DNA of 64,000 nt from Rhizodiscina lignyota (taxonomy: Eukaryota; Ascomycota; Dothideomycetes; Aulographales; Rhizodiscinaceae), in contig ML978132.1 in NCBI GenBank assembly GCA_010015805.1, positions 682,001 through 746,000 of the forward strand, read 5' to 3'. Position 1 is the first letter of the stretch. Each line of letters opens with the position of its first letter. The notes beneath the pieces were generated by a model. It was not told where the DNA came from, made no database searches, and saw only the letters and a program-made list of their open reading frames with translations. Positions 45,325 through 55,821 of this stretch are shown in pieces. The translations under genes and the position numbers were made by a program.

Positions 45325-46986
45325 ATGACGACGTTATCAACCATCCTCGCAGTCCCAGATCTCTTATTCTCCATCGCCGACCATCTCGATCTTCTAACTA
45401 TCATATCCCTTCTCCGCACAAACAAAGAAACTAGTGCTAGCATCAAGCGTGTAGAGTTCCATGTCTGTCGCATAATCAGCAAGCAGTATCGAGAAACTCC
45501 ACAGAGTTCAATGGATTGGGCCAAAGAAATCGACCAGACAACCATTTACGGCCTCTCACAGCTACATTATATCCAATTTGCAACGGCTGTTTGCACTCTC
45601 ATAGAGCGAGTCCCCCAATCTCCCCCTTCTTCGGGCCACCTTTGCGATGTCTCGAAGTATATTACCCCTCCTCCCAACATGTTCGACAAGGGACCTTCCT
45701 GGAAGAGATATGGCGCTCTCCAACATATTATCCAGGCAATCAATCTCCTCCGGAGAATGTCGCGGGTAGCATCACACATCCCTAGATGTGTCCCGCATGG
45801 CAATCTTCCGTTTTGGCGAACTGCCCCTTGGAGTAATACTTCTAGTTTCTCACTGACAGACATCAAGAGACTTTATGAACGATTCTGGCAACACTTCCAG
45901 AGAGTAGATCCAGGCCTTGCATCTCGAACAAAATGCTCCGCCAACAAAATCCCGCGCACATTTCAATCCTTATCCCTAGAAACCCACAACTGTAGCGCCA
46001 ATGAGTCTCTCACTCCTTGCCATATCTGCAGTACTATCCGCTCACATATCACCCTCGCCGCCCGACTTGCTATCCTCCGCTCGGCACGACCGCCGGTCCT
46101 CTGCGCAGTCTACCGCATCCGCCATCTCCTCTCTGTCTACCTCAGCCGCCATCTAGCCACCGGCCGGTACATCAACTCCTGTTCTTGTGGACCAGCAACA
46201 GCCCCTGGTTCCTGGATCTTCAATACTGTGAGCCCGAGTAAGAGCCGCTTATACCGTTCATGTCGCTGCTCGCGCACGACGGCGTCGGCCGGTCTTGGGC
46301 TAGACACTGTACCGCTTTTCCCTCCCGCCTCTCTGCTCGGCCGCATGATGCCCCCCTTCACACTGTCGAAGCGATGGGATGACGGCTTTTGCAATTGTAA
46401 AGGAGCATCACTGCCGCATCTCCCGGGCCGTCACGAAGACTGCAAAGCGATCGCAGCACAGATACCCGCGCCGAGAAGCTTCAACCTCATGGATCCGTGG
46501 ACACTATGGTGGTTCTTGGACGGCGAGGAGATCGGACGGGGCGTGGATCTGCTATGGGAAGCATGGCATGAGCGAGACACATCTCGCCCCAGGGCGACCA
46601 CCACACGGAATGGCCTGGTTTCGAACACTCGCTTCGATTGGGACGAGCACCTCGAGCAAGGGGCTGAGCATGAATGCGGGCTGTACTGGCGCGAGACAGA
46701 CTCTGCTACTGGCGGCCCACTGACGGAGAATGGAATCAGGAAGCATCTGATTTGCGCACTTGTGGTGAGGTGCTTCGAGGCGTGGGGTGCGAAATCTAAT
46801 GTGGAGAAGGATGCGGAGAGGGCGTTGGGGTTGGTGCTCATGAAGGAGATTGGGTTGGAGGCGGTGGAGAGGAGACAGAAGGAGGAGGAGCACTATAAGA
46901 AATGCCTGCAATTCCACGCTGCTCTCGAGATATATAAGAAATTTGCTGGTACGGAAACCATATTACCTCAGAGCGAACATCAATAG
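45325..46986 (+). CDS. F-box-like hypothetical protein
   Basis: A single-exon frame of 553 residues starting in good context (CACAATGAC). The first 40 residues (ILAVPDLLFSIADHLDLLTIISLLRTNK) have the Leu-Pro-like helix pattern of fungal F-box domains, in which an N-terminal adaptor motif binds Skp1. The central part is rich in Cys, Ser and Arg, including CHICSTIRSH and NSCSCG / CRCSRT / CNCKG clusters that might bind metal. The C-terminal 150 residues are helical and charged (WDEHLEQGAEHECGLYWRET). No signal peptide or membrane segment is present. The F-box call is tentative since no profile search could be run; the substrate-binding part is unlike any repeat I know. Confidence 0.68.
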   Translation: MTTLSTILAVPDLLFSIADHLDLLTIISLLRTNKETSASIKRVEFHVCRIISKQYRETPQSSMDWAKEIDQTTIYGLSQLHYIQFATAVCTLIERVPQSPPSSGHLCDVSKYITPPPNMFDKGPSWKRYGALQHIIQAINLLRRMSRVASHIPRCVPHGNLPFWRTAPWSNTSSFSLTDIKRLYERFWQHFQRVDPGLASRTKCSANKIPRTFQSLSLETHNCSANESLTPCHICSTIRSHITLAARLAILRSARPPVLCAVYRIRHLLSVYLSRHLATGRYINSCSCGPATAPGSWIFNTVSPSKSRLYRSCRCSRTTASAGLGLDTVPLFPPASLLGRMMPPFTLSKRWDDGFCNCKGASLPHLPGRHEDCKAIAAQIPAPRSFNLMDPWTLWWFLDGEEIGRGVDLLWEAWHERDTSRPRATTTRNGLVSNTRFDWDEHLEQGAEHECGLYWRETDSATGGPLTENGIRKHLICALVVRCFEAWGAKSNVEKDAERALGLVLMKEIGLEAVERRQKEEEHYKKCLQFHAALEIYKKFAGTETILPQSEHQ

Positions 46987-47738
46987 CACTATGAGCCATA
47001 CAAGTGCCCAAGTGAACGCCCTCGTCTCAAAACCTGGCGAAGCTTTAGTTCCCGAATATATATAGCTCCTTTCCAGTGGCAGCTTCTCAAGAGCATAATG
47101 AATGTAGCCCTTCTGATTCGCGTGTCTCTTGCAATTCCCTTGTCGGTTATTTTGATCTTTGTGGTGATGGCTCGCGCTCTTTTTATATGCCGAGGACGTC
47201 TCAGTGGTCCATTGTGTCGCTGTATCTTACTACTCGAATCTTGTTGAAGTCCCAATTTTAATCGGTTCAGGATCTGGTATGGCCGCGCCTGGCGACCAAG
47301 GCATCTACCAGTCTTCTAAGCAGAGATTCCTCGTACGTAGTACCGGTGTCACTTCCACGCCCCAACCTCTCGGAGTCGCATGGACGATGGGGGCTGTTTA
47401 TCACGGGCGATCAATTAGAGTCGCACCGGAATGTCGGATAAGTCAAACAGCTTTGGTGAAGACTTCGCCCTGAGGCCCTTTGGACACTGACGAAGCTACT
47501 TCATATACTCAGTAAGGCCGCCCTGTCGCCGTGAAAGGTCTCCAAGTTAAGGAAAGTCTAGTGGATGCGGATGGTGCGCTGTCGCTGCGGCCTCGAACGA
47601 GTTGATATCGGGAAACGAACGTCGATCGGGAGAAGCGTTGATGTACTTAGACGCGCTTTCAACATATCGTGCGCTCCCTTGCTCCAACTCTGAAATTGAG
47701 AGGCTGTTGCTTTGGTGGCAATCAAGCACGTATTTACT
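46987..47738. other. Convergent intergenic region
   Basis: About 750 bp between the 3' end of the F-box-like gene and the 3' end of the minus-strand fusion gene. It should contain both 3' untranslated regions. No other signal. Confidence 0.45.
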
Positions 47739-50426
47739 CTACTCCTCCCGCAGGATCGTCATGCTATCGGCCGTGTATGCCGTATTCGAGCTAACGCTCA
47801 ATCTTTGGAGACTACTCGCCAATGGAGAGCTAGGTGTGTGCCGTTTCGACTTCCCCTTCAAGGCACGAAGAACTTTTGCATGATCTGGAAATAAGAAAAG
47901 AAAGAACGTCAGTCGGCTTCATCACTTCCTATGACTCGCGGAAACTAATATAGCTGCTAGGATCGGAGATCGGGGACATATAGGTGATGGGTATAGGGTA
48001 CAAGAAAATAAAACATAAGGGTTGTGCTTACGTAGACCGCAGGCATTACAGAGGGTGTTTGGCCCATTGGGTCCTCGCCACCATCGCGGAGATTCTGCGC
48101 GATTACAGCTATGACATCTTGTTACAAGATCTGACCGAGATTGGTGAACTCTTTTCGCGGATGATGAACTACTCCGGTCACCCTCACGTGCTCGTTTCTC
48201 CCCAGCCCTAGAATGATCGCGTCCTTGATCGCCGCCTTGCGGATTTCTGTACATCCAGAGCTTCTGATCGGCCATGGCCATCGTTGGATCCTCAGAATCC
48301 TGGATGTGGGTTGGGGTCGGTACGCGAGTGTCGTGGAATTCCTCCTCTCGGCGGCCTTCCCTTGGAAGTGGCGCCACTATATCAGAGTTAGTGTCACCAG
48401 ATCTTGGGTACGATGTTTCCCAGCCAGAAAGAGAGAATATCCGACGGCGTTCTCTGGGCAGTCGAGCTCTGAAATCATAGAGAAAAGGCGAGGCCCCGAA
48501 GTTTGTTTCGATGAGCGCATTGTCTTGCATGCCCACAGTTGGGAAGATCACACGCTCTGACCGGTCGGGGTAGAAGAAGAAGTCTGATCTGAAAAAGCCT
48601 GACGAAGTTAGCTTTACGCTAGTAAATGACTCAGAAAATGGTGCTTGAGCTACCAAGGTGTTGGCCATTCTTTGTAAAATAGCCGAGCTCCCCATAACGC
48701 CCACATCCAATTGTATCTCCGGTGGCAAAACATGGGCCATAGTCGTCTCCTTGGTTATCGTTGGAGTACAAACGGCCGTCATCTCCATGGTATGCAACTG
48801 AATCGTCTCTCCAGCCAGGCAGCTGGGCCAAATCAGCACCTCCCTCGGAGAGGCCGATACAAACAACCCTAGAAGCATGAGCAAATACCATCACAGTGAG
48901 TATAAATGATCGTACTCATTGATTTTGCCGCTAAAGAGTATCTTAATCTCAAAGTAAGAGAAATTGTCGATGCCTGTAGATAAAGGTTCTGTTGCTTGGA
49001 CAGACCATCCGACGGAAACGAGATCTTCGTAATCCGGGATTGTATCAATTGGTCCATTATAGCGGACACTGAGTCCGTCGGACAATATCCGCAGATTACT
49101 ATTGCAATGCATGGGGTTCCATTTCACTGGTGCTTTCAACATCAGTCTGACTCGAGAGTACTTGTTAATCACAACATGTGGATCGGGCGCTCCGAAATTT
49201 TCCTCGAGCATACTGTCTCCATCGTCATCCGTAGAGTCTCCAGGATGCTGCGGCTGGCGTCGCTTGTGAGGGTTACCGGAAGACTTCTTTGATCGGTCTT
49301 TGAGACGATTCTCAATCTTGCCCCGCCCTATCGGTTTATCCAAGGGTTGAATCCGTCTGTAAGTTTTCTCGCAGCGTTCACTTAATCAGTCAGCAAGACG
49401 TCTCAGCCGTACGAGCAGGCCTCACCATTCAACTTCTTGGTCCATCTCTGCATCATTCACGTACTCACAATACGGACATGCGTTCTTTGGCCCCGCCGAT
49501 GCGTCGTTGAAGATCATACTCATATGAACCCTTTGACCTGCGCGAAACCAGTGTTTCCAATTCAACTCTGGATTAATATCCCGCTTTGATTGGATATCTT
49601 GCATAGCAAATTCGCCGGCTTGAATTTTAAATGCTCCCTCTTCATCGAAGCGCTCTTCCAGAAGCCGCAAAAACCATTTTGAAGAGGTGATGAACGTCAA
49701 ATCAATGGCCATCATCTCTCCGCACGCGTCTGAAAAGTAGACAGGTTGCTGGCGCAAAACCTGAGGAGGAATGACTGTAGACATGGACAGATGTTTTGTG
49801 AGAGTCGTCAACAACTCTAGCAACTTTTGGCACTGGTGGGAGCCCTCGGACTTCATCTCCGCTACAGCTGCAACCAAGGTTGTTAGCATTTCTCCATGAA
49901 CGGTTGTCAGTTCGTTCGTGCGTTTGAGGTCATTGGCAAGCGTTGCAGTTGCAGTTCGAATGTCTGTCTGTACTTGGAAATTGCGTTGTATTTGGAATGC
50001 ATTCAGAAGGAGGTTGATCAGGTTTGTGTAGCTGTGAAGAGTGATTCGTAGCTCCTGGACGTCTTCTCGTCGGTACAGTTGCCATTGGACCTTCTTGACT
50101 GCGCCGCACCACCATTTCTCGGATTTCTCGGAGGTGAATGTAGATTCGAATTTTGAGTTCTTTGCTAAGAACGCGACAATGATCTCCTCACATTGTGAGG
50201 CCACGACCTTAATCGCATCCAGATGTCCCTTTAGTTCAGTCGGAATCTGCGGTATCTGAAGATCGTTGATGGTTTTGAGAGTCACTTCGAGGTTTTGGAG
50301 TTCCTCTCGGAGCTGGTGGAAATGAGCTCTCGACCCCGCGCTTGATTTGAGCGCCTGTCCGACATGGTGGACGAAATCAATACCAGCTATGAAATCCCCA
50401 ACGGAAACCCCGAAGGGTAAAACCAT
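47739..50426 (-). CDS. ULD_2-type ubiquitin-like / zinc-ribbon / SPRY / GATA zinc-finger fusion protein
   Basis: Five exons (50426-49426, 49380-48916, 48868-48654, 48598-48032, 47884-47739) join in frame to 797 residues. Residues 1-130 (MVLPFGVSVGDFIAGIDFVHHVG) match the N-terminus of fungal ULD_2 proteins; the ubiquitin-like part lies about 225-315 (ACGEMMAIDLTFITSSKWFL, LNWKHWFRAGQRVHMSMIFND). A zinc ribbon C317-PY-C320...C334-ER-C337 forms only after splicing the 45-nt intron at 49425-49381 (branch GCTGAC, end TTAAG). A basic linker (RKxxR-type) precedes a SPRY domain at about 430-603 (VSVGWS, YFEIKIL, VVCIGLSEGG, LGYFTKNGQHLG, IFPTVGM, ETNFGASPFLYD). A GATA finger C722-X2-C725-X18-C744-X2-C747 (SPRWWRGPNGPNTLCNACGL) continues after a 147-nt intron as HHAKVLRALKGKS. 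Each boundary fits consensus and phase. DNA binding is expected; the combination is unfamiliar to me. Confidence 0.8.
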
Positions 50427-51501
50427 ATTCACTCAAAGTAGGACGCGATACGTGACATGAGGGAAGGTTGAAGAACTTGATCTGAGTCCTATCGCGGATA
50501 CTTAAAAACTACGATCCTGAACCGAAACAACAGCCTCGTCCTGATTTGGCGTGGCGGAGTTTCCTGCCAGGTGCTGTGGAACTGTGTTTGTGGAGCTCAG
50601 CCACTTTGTGACTTGTCATATAAAGTTGCTCGTATCGCCCCTGCCCCTCTGCAGTGGGCCGAGAGTACCCGGAGATTAGCGGACTTGGGTACTTCAAGCA
50701 CCCAAGCTTCGGTACAACGGTGCCTAGATATTAGGTGTGCAGCGCTCGCTCGCTTAGGCAAGTGTGGGACTCCTCGTAGCTATCTCGCAAGCAACCTCTG
50801 CGCATATTGTAACTTTAACTGTCCAAATAGAGTTAAGTTGCAATCAGTTTGAGTAGGCAGACCGCCTTCAGGCTTGGAGATGTCAGCTAGAGAGCTGTTT
50901 AGAAGCAGTAAAGGATTCAGATAGATTTCGGTTCCCGTTGACCTATCACAGCGCCAGACGCGTCTGGTAGTGAAGAGAAAACGATTGTCGAAAGTGGGTT
51001 TTAACAGGTATGAAGGAGCAGAGACGTGACAGAAGCTCGACATGTACGCCACGCATGCAGCTACTCCTGAAAGCAATTGAGGTGAAGTGAATGGCAATTG
51101 TGAAAGTCGATATGAATTTCCCATCAAAAGTTTATGCCCATCACGCAACCTTATAGGGATTAGCGTGTGACTGCGCATTGATTCCTTTTTCTGCACCCCA
51201 GGGCCTAAGGAGCCCCTGCAACGCGTCGTGGGCAATCAAGGTTTCCCGTCGAGCCGCTGAAAGCGAGGCCAGTGACGTTGGACTGTTATAATTCTCCCGC
51301 CAAAATGAATGTTAACTCTATTCCTTACGTCCCGAGCACCTCTCGATTATATTTCGTCCCATTCTTGAGCCAACCCACGATTGAAGGGACTCAGTTACAT
51401 TCGGTCGATTCACCTGGATGACGCCAATTGACATTTGAGCACTCGATGAAAGGATCGAGCACACCCACATTCCTACACGATAACGAAAGCTTAAGATAAC
51501 A
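50427..51501. promoter_or_regulatory. Divergent intergenic region between fusion gene and CDF transporter
   Basis: About 1.1 kb between two head-to-head start codons, so promoters for both genes should be here. The minus-strand frame 50780-51235 has no domain and the plus-strand frames are short. No repeat or RNA gene seen. Confidence 0.45.
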
Positions 51502-53867
51502 ATGTCTTCTTCAGGACCTACATCGCAGCCCAATACCTTCGGCAATCACCTTGGTCGCGTTAATTCTGTTGGTAGTAGCAGATCGAATGGAAGCTCGTCT
51601 CCGAAACAATACCGCATTGCGAACCTCAAAGGCTTCCTCCCTCTCAACGAGACGACCGGTGCCTCGGCGCTCTCAACGCGTGGCCAGAACCTTCCATATC
51701 TCCTCGGCACCGGCATAACGAGGAAGAATTCAGGGATATGGTACCACGAACATGAAGCTGAAAGCTCAAGCGTTGACTTGCGCAATGGACTGGGCATGAC
51801 AATGGGGTTTGGGATGCCAACGAGCTTACCACAGTCCGAGCGGCCGAGTCGCAGGGAGAGCTTTGACCGACCACATAGGCGTGGCCGAGAAGACGATGAA
51901 GGGAGCTTAGAAGACGGTGGCTTAGGGATGACAATGGGGTTTGGGAGAGACTCGTTGGGTGCTGCTCAGCGGCGAATGAGTTTCACACAGGACGAGAGGG
52001 CGCAGATCTTGATGGCACCGGAGATGAGAAGTCAACGTTTGATCGGGAACAGTAATCCGAGATATCGGTGGGAGCAATATTGGAAGACTGAAGAAGAGTT
52101 GAAAGCAATGAAAAAACCCATGTAAGTTGGTCCAAGGTTATCTTCACCGGAGCAGACGGATTGTGGCATAATAGCGTGGAGGTTGGCAAATCCAAATTGT
52201 CGTACTCGAAATGATTGAGTGCATCATCTCAGTGCCGACTAAACGGAACCAATGCGATCTAGCGGTAGTCGAACGTAATTTCATGGGTATGATACAGAAA
52301 GCTAACAAGCAAGAATAGACGAAAATACTACGAACGCAACAATGAGCTCATCCAGCAATACACTTTCATAGATAAGCTGCTCGACAGCTCACTGCCACAC
52401 GACCTTATTCAGGAGTATCACAACGCTGCGATTTCCGCATCCCTACCAAACATACCCGAGACCATCACCGAAGAAGCCGCCTCACCGCAGCCAATGCCGG
52501 GCACGCCAATATCGCCGAATGGTAAGCCACTTACATTCTACATTCTCACTTCATATGCACCTTTTGAGAAATATGGGAGTGTGGCCAAGATCGAGGTTTA
52601 CTCAATGTACGCCGGAGATATATGTTTGACAGGCAGGATTCATGGCATGCAGTAGTGCCGACTTGTTATTTTGAAACTTCAATGCTAATGTTATACGTGC
52701 ATTTCAAGGGAATCCACCAGATGGCCAAGCCCCGAAGATTAAACGTACGCCAAAGAATCTCTACAAACTTCCGCAGCCGAACCAGCAACCGAGCCCAGTG
52801 GAGGAAACGGAGAACACGCCATTGCTCAAAGCCAATCCAGACGACCTCGAAAATCCTTCACCGACCCCACCAATGCCAGACTGGGAACCAGAGGAAGAAG
52901 CAGACTCGAATAGTCGCATTGTGTCAGTTGCGATTTTCATCAATCTCGTGGCCAATACAGTATTGCTCGTACTGAAGATCATCGTTACATTGATGACTTC
53001 CTCAGTATCAGTCCTAGCATCCATGGTGGATGCGGCACTTGACTTCCTCAGTACTGCTATCGTATTTATTACAACACGTATCATCAGCCGGAAATCAGCC
53101 CATGATAAAGAGAAGTATCCGGTCGGAAGGCGAAGATTGGAGCCGATCGGCGTTCTTGTATTCTCCGTCATCATGGTTACCGCCTTTGTTCAAGTAGCAC
53201 TGGAAGGCTTGGGCAGATTGACGAGCGGCCGAAAAGAGGCAGTTCAACTAAGCCCCAGCGCCATTGCGATCATGTCTAGCACTGTTGTCATTAAAGGACT
53301 CTGCTGGCTGTGGTGCAAGGCCATCAAGAACTCTTCTGTCCAAGCACTGGCGCAGGACGCCATGACGGACGTGGTCTTCAACGTCTTCTCCATCATCTTC
53401 CCCTTGATAGGCTACTACGCAGACATCTGGTTCCTTGATCCGGTCGGTGGTATCCTGCTCTCCGGATACGTCATCCTCAACTGGTCATTTACCTGCTCCT
53501 TCCATATCTCCCAGCTCACCGGTGCCGCTGCGTCCGCCGATCAGCGGAACGTCCTGCTATATCTAACTATGCGTTTTGCAAAGACGATCAAGCATATTCA
53601 GGGATTGACTGCATATCATGCGGGAGATAAGCTGAACGTTGAAGTTGACGTGGTGCTGGATGAGAATATGAGTTTGAGGGACAGCCATGACTTGGGAGAG
53701 AGCTTGCAGTATGTGCTGGAGAGTGTACCGTATGTGGATCGGGCATTTGTGCATGCGGATTATGCTCGATACAACGTAAGTTCTGAATTGGCAGTTTCAA
53801 GCTTCAATGGATATAATGGGCTGACGTTGCACAGTTACCAAGTCACATGGAACAGCAAGAGGATTGA
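51502..53867 (+). CDS. Cation diffusion facilitator (CDF) metal transporter, Mn-type motif
   Basis: Four exons (51502-52121, 52319-52521, 52709-53775, 53835-53867) join in frame to 640 residues. The N-terminal 330 residues are cytosolic and low in order, with two copies of the phrase GLGMTMGFG (residues of about 95 and 143). The transporter core has six hydrophobic segments beginning VSVAIFINLVANTVLLVLKI. The metal-site motifs are DAALD in TM2 and DAMTD in TM5; DxxxD at both positions is characteristic of Mn/Fe-type CDFs, whereas zinc exporters have HxxxD. The C-terminal cytosolic domain (VEVDVVLDENMSLRDSHDLGESLQYVLES) is the usual CDF dimerisation fold. The last exon codes for only ten residues. 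Introns two and three are longer (197 and 187 nt) than most in the window, and the acceptor CAAG at 52708 is not ideal. Confidence 0.9.
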
Positions 53868-54634
53868 GATGATAATTTTCTGTCGTCCGGAGACGATGAA
53901 CCTCGTATTTGATAAACTTTGAGATACCCAGAACTAATGCTCTACCAACGTCTATATCCTGGCAGTGGAATTCAGTTGGATGCCGCTCCAAGTATGCTTC
54001 TCAGCGGATGTTTACATCGCTCACGAGATACAGCACATGTAACCCATTATTGCTTCTTGCCCACTCCTTCCAACGCGTTATAAGCTTCTTTGCACTGTCG
54101 TCCAGCTGTTCTTCCGCAGCAATCGTACAAACGGATAAGCTCTAACGAGAAGTAGGACGACCTTCTTTCCAAAACAGGAAGGTAGTCAGATAAATGTCAA
54201 TGGCTGCTCAGATACCCCTTATTCCGCTGAAATCACACTATTGCGTGAGCACTATTAGCAATCGAGAGTGCTCTTCTTTCAACGCAATTGGATAGAGGGT
54301 TACGCGATGGCAAGAACAGGGATGACCTTTCGTCTAAGCAACAGCGCAGTCAAGCGAACGTCAACATTAACTTAGATAACCCGTCTTCTGTTGCAATCAG
54401 CCTGCGATGGAATGCTGATAGCAATTGAATGCTGATAGCAATTGAGAAAGCTGTTCATCTGTGGCGATCATACTGCTGATTAAGCGGCAGCATGAAATGG
54501 TATCACCTCTCTTCCAAAGCAATAGGATAGAGTGCTAGGTTCATAAAGTATACAATTGCTTGTTCTATCTAGGTATCCCCAATGCGTGCCCAACGGCATA
54601 TGCCCCTTTGTACACCTCTCGTAAACACCACCTA
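53868..54634. other. Convergent intergenic with small repeats
   Basis: About 770 bp between two genes that end toward each other. It contains a perfect tandem 17-bp duplication (54410-54443) and diverged copies of a motif like CTCTTCTTTCAACGCAATTG followed by GATAGAG (near 54271 and 54509). No coding frame is supported. Confidence 0.5.
54410..54443. repeat. Perfect tandem 17-bp duplication
   Basis: The unit GAATGCTGATAGCAATT occurs twice without a gap, at 54410-54426 and 54427-54443. Confidence 0.9.
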
Positions 54635-55321
54635 TCAAGCTTCAGTAGCTTCGGTATCAACATCACTGGAGTCTGATCCATCAGAAGCAACATAACTGCT
54701 CGCCGAACTCACGTTGTCGTAGTAGGTAGCATCTGCAGTTAGTAGGAGCCATTGTATGCACGTGTGGGTAACACAAGGGAGCCTTACGGGTTGTTCCATC
54801 TCATCGAACTTCTGCGCTGCAGAGCCGAGTGGGGAGTGCGTCCCATGACCGCGCCGCACGACGTACCGAACAGCAATGTCCCGAAGGCAGTTGATGTACT
54901 CGATGCGGGCGATGACCGCATTGCTAAGCTTCTCCCATGCCTCAACCAACTCCAGCGCGGTCGCGCGAGTGATCGGCTCCTGAGACGCGACAATTGGGCC
55001 TTCGTGCCTCACGACGGGAGTGATGTATCCGGTGCCGTTTTCGTACATCTGAGCATATATGTTGTAGACAAGGCCATCCGTCTCGAGCACATCTGGAATT
55101 TCGAGTATGAGAAGGCTCTGCTTCATCGTGACATGTTTGTACGGTGTGGATTGGTTGAAGTAAACAGGTACGTTCACAACTTCTGTCTGTTGCTCGCCAT
55201 CGATGTATTCGCGGAGCTTCACTTCGCTGGTGTCTCCAAACTCGGCGAGCTGGAACCAAATATCGATCGCGCGGTCGCTAGGGAAGTTGTAGTCGAGAAA
55301 TTCTTCCAGCGGAGTCGACAT
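54635..55321 (-). CDS. Hypothetical protein with possible alternative C-terminus
   Basis: A frame of 228 residues from the ATG at 55321 (MSTPLEEFLDYNFPSDRAID); the same frame is open further upstream to 55474 but that part is basic and leader-like. The family is not recognised. The protein is acidic, appears beta-rich in the middle (TEVVNVPVYFN, VYNIYAQMYENGTGYITPVV) with a helical segment (ATALELVEAWEKLSNAVIARIEYIN), and ends in a Ser/Asp-rich tail. A textbook intron (54787-54733; GTAAGG, CCTACTAACTGCAG, 55 nt) lies inside the frame; removing it changes the C-terminus and stops after about eight new residues at 54709. Either form could be the main product. No signal or membrane segment is present. 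Confidence 0.58.
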   Translation of the reverse strand: MSTPLEEFLDYNFPSDRAIDIWFQLAEFGDTSEVKLREYIDGEQQTEVVNVPVYFNQSTPYKHVTMKQSLLILEIPDVLETDGLVYNIYAQMYENGTGYITPVVRHEGPIVASQEPITRATALELVEAWEKLSNAVIARIEYINCLRDIAVRYVVRRGHGTHSPLGSAAQKFDEMEQPVRLPCVTHTCIQWLLLTADATYYDNVSSASSYVASDGSDSSDVDTEATEA

Positions 55322-55821
55322 CGTGAGCGAGGATGATGGAAGGTCCTGAGATTTCGACGCAGGAGTTGTTGAGAGTAAGTGTGCGAAGAGAGCGGAAATC
55401 GAAGAGTAGGGAGGGTGTTGGCAAAGGAAGAAGCTCCAGGAAGCTTGTATATCGTAATGAGTAGCTCTATTCACTCGAGACTGCGCGACCGGAACGTCGA
55501 CTAGAGGGCAAAACCGAACGTCTCTGCGCGCTTCACTGAAATAAAGCTCGGAAGATACCAGACTGCCGTTAATTACCCATTAAATCCAAGGAATTTGGTT
55601 GCATGACGGACGTTTTCGTGTGAACTGCGGAAATCGTAAGTCGGAAGCACCCACTTGTGTCACTATTGACCACCTGGAATCACTGGCCGAATTTGGAAGT
55701 TTCTTGAGGTCTGGACCCCGCGATCATAACACATATCGCATGCCTTGAGACATCCTCTTGGAAAGAAAGCGATACCGTGAACAGACGCGGTGGTCTCCGC
55801 TTGGTGCGTTGCTTGTTTCGC
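55322..55821 (-). other. Intergenic between two minus-strand genes
   Basis: About 500 bp holding the promoter of the hypothetical gene and the 3' region of the MFS gene. Nothing else recognised. Confidence 0.45.

Noticed and set aside
47922-48884. Separate GATA-finger gene starting near 48884
   Set aside because: Its first part is intron and wrong-frame SPRY sequence; joining upstream exons completes the SPRY domain, and the finger itself needs the next exon for its end.
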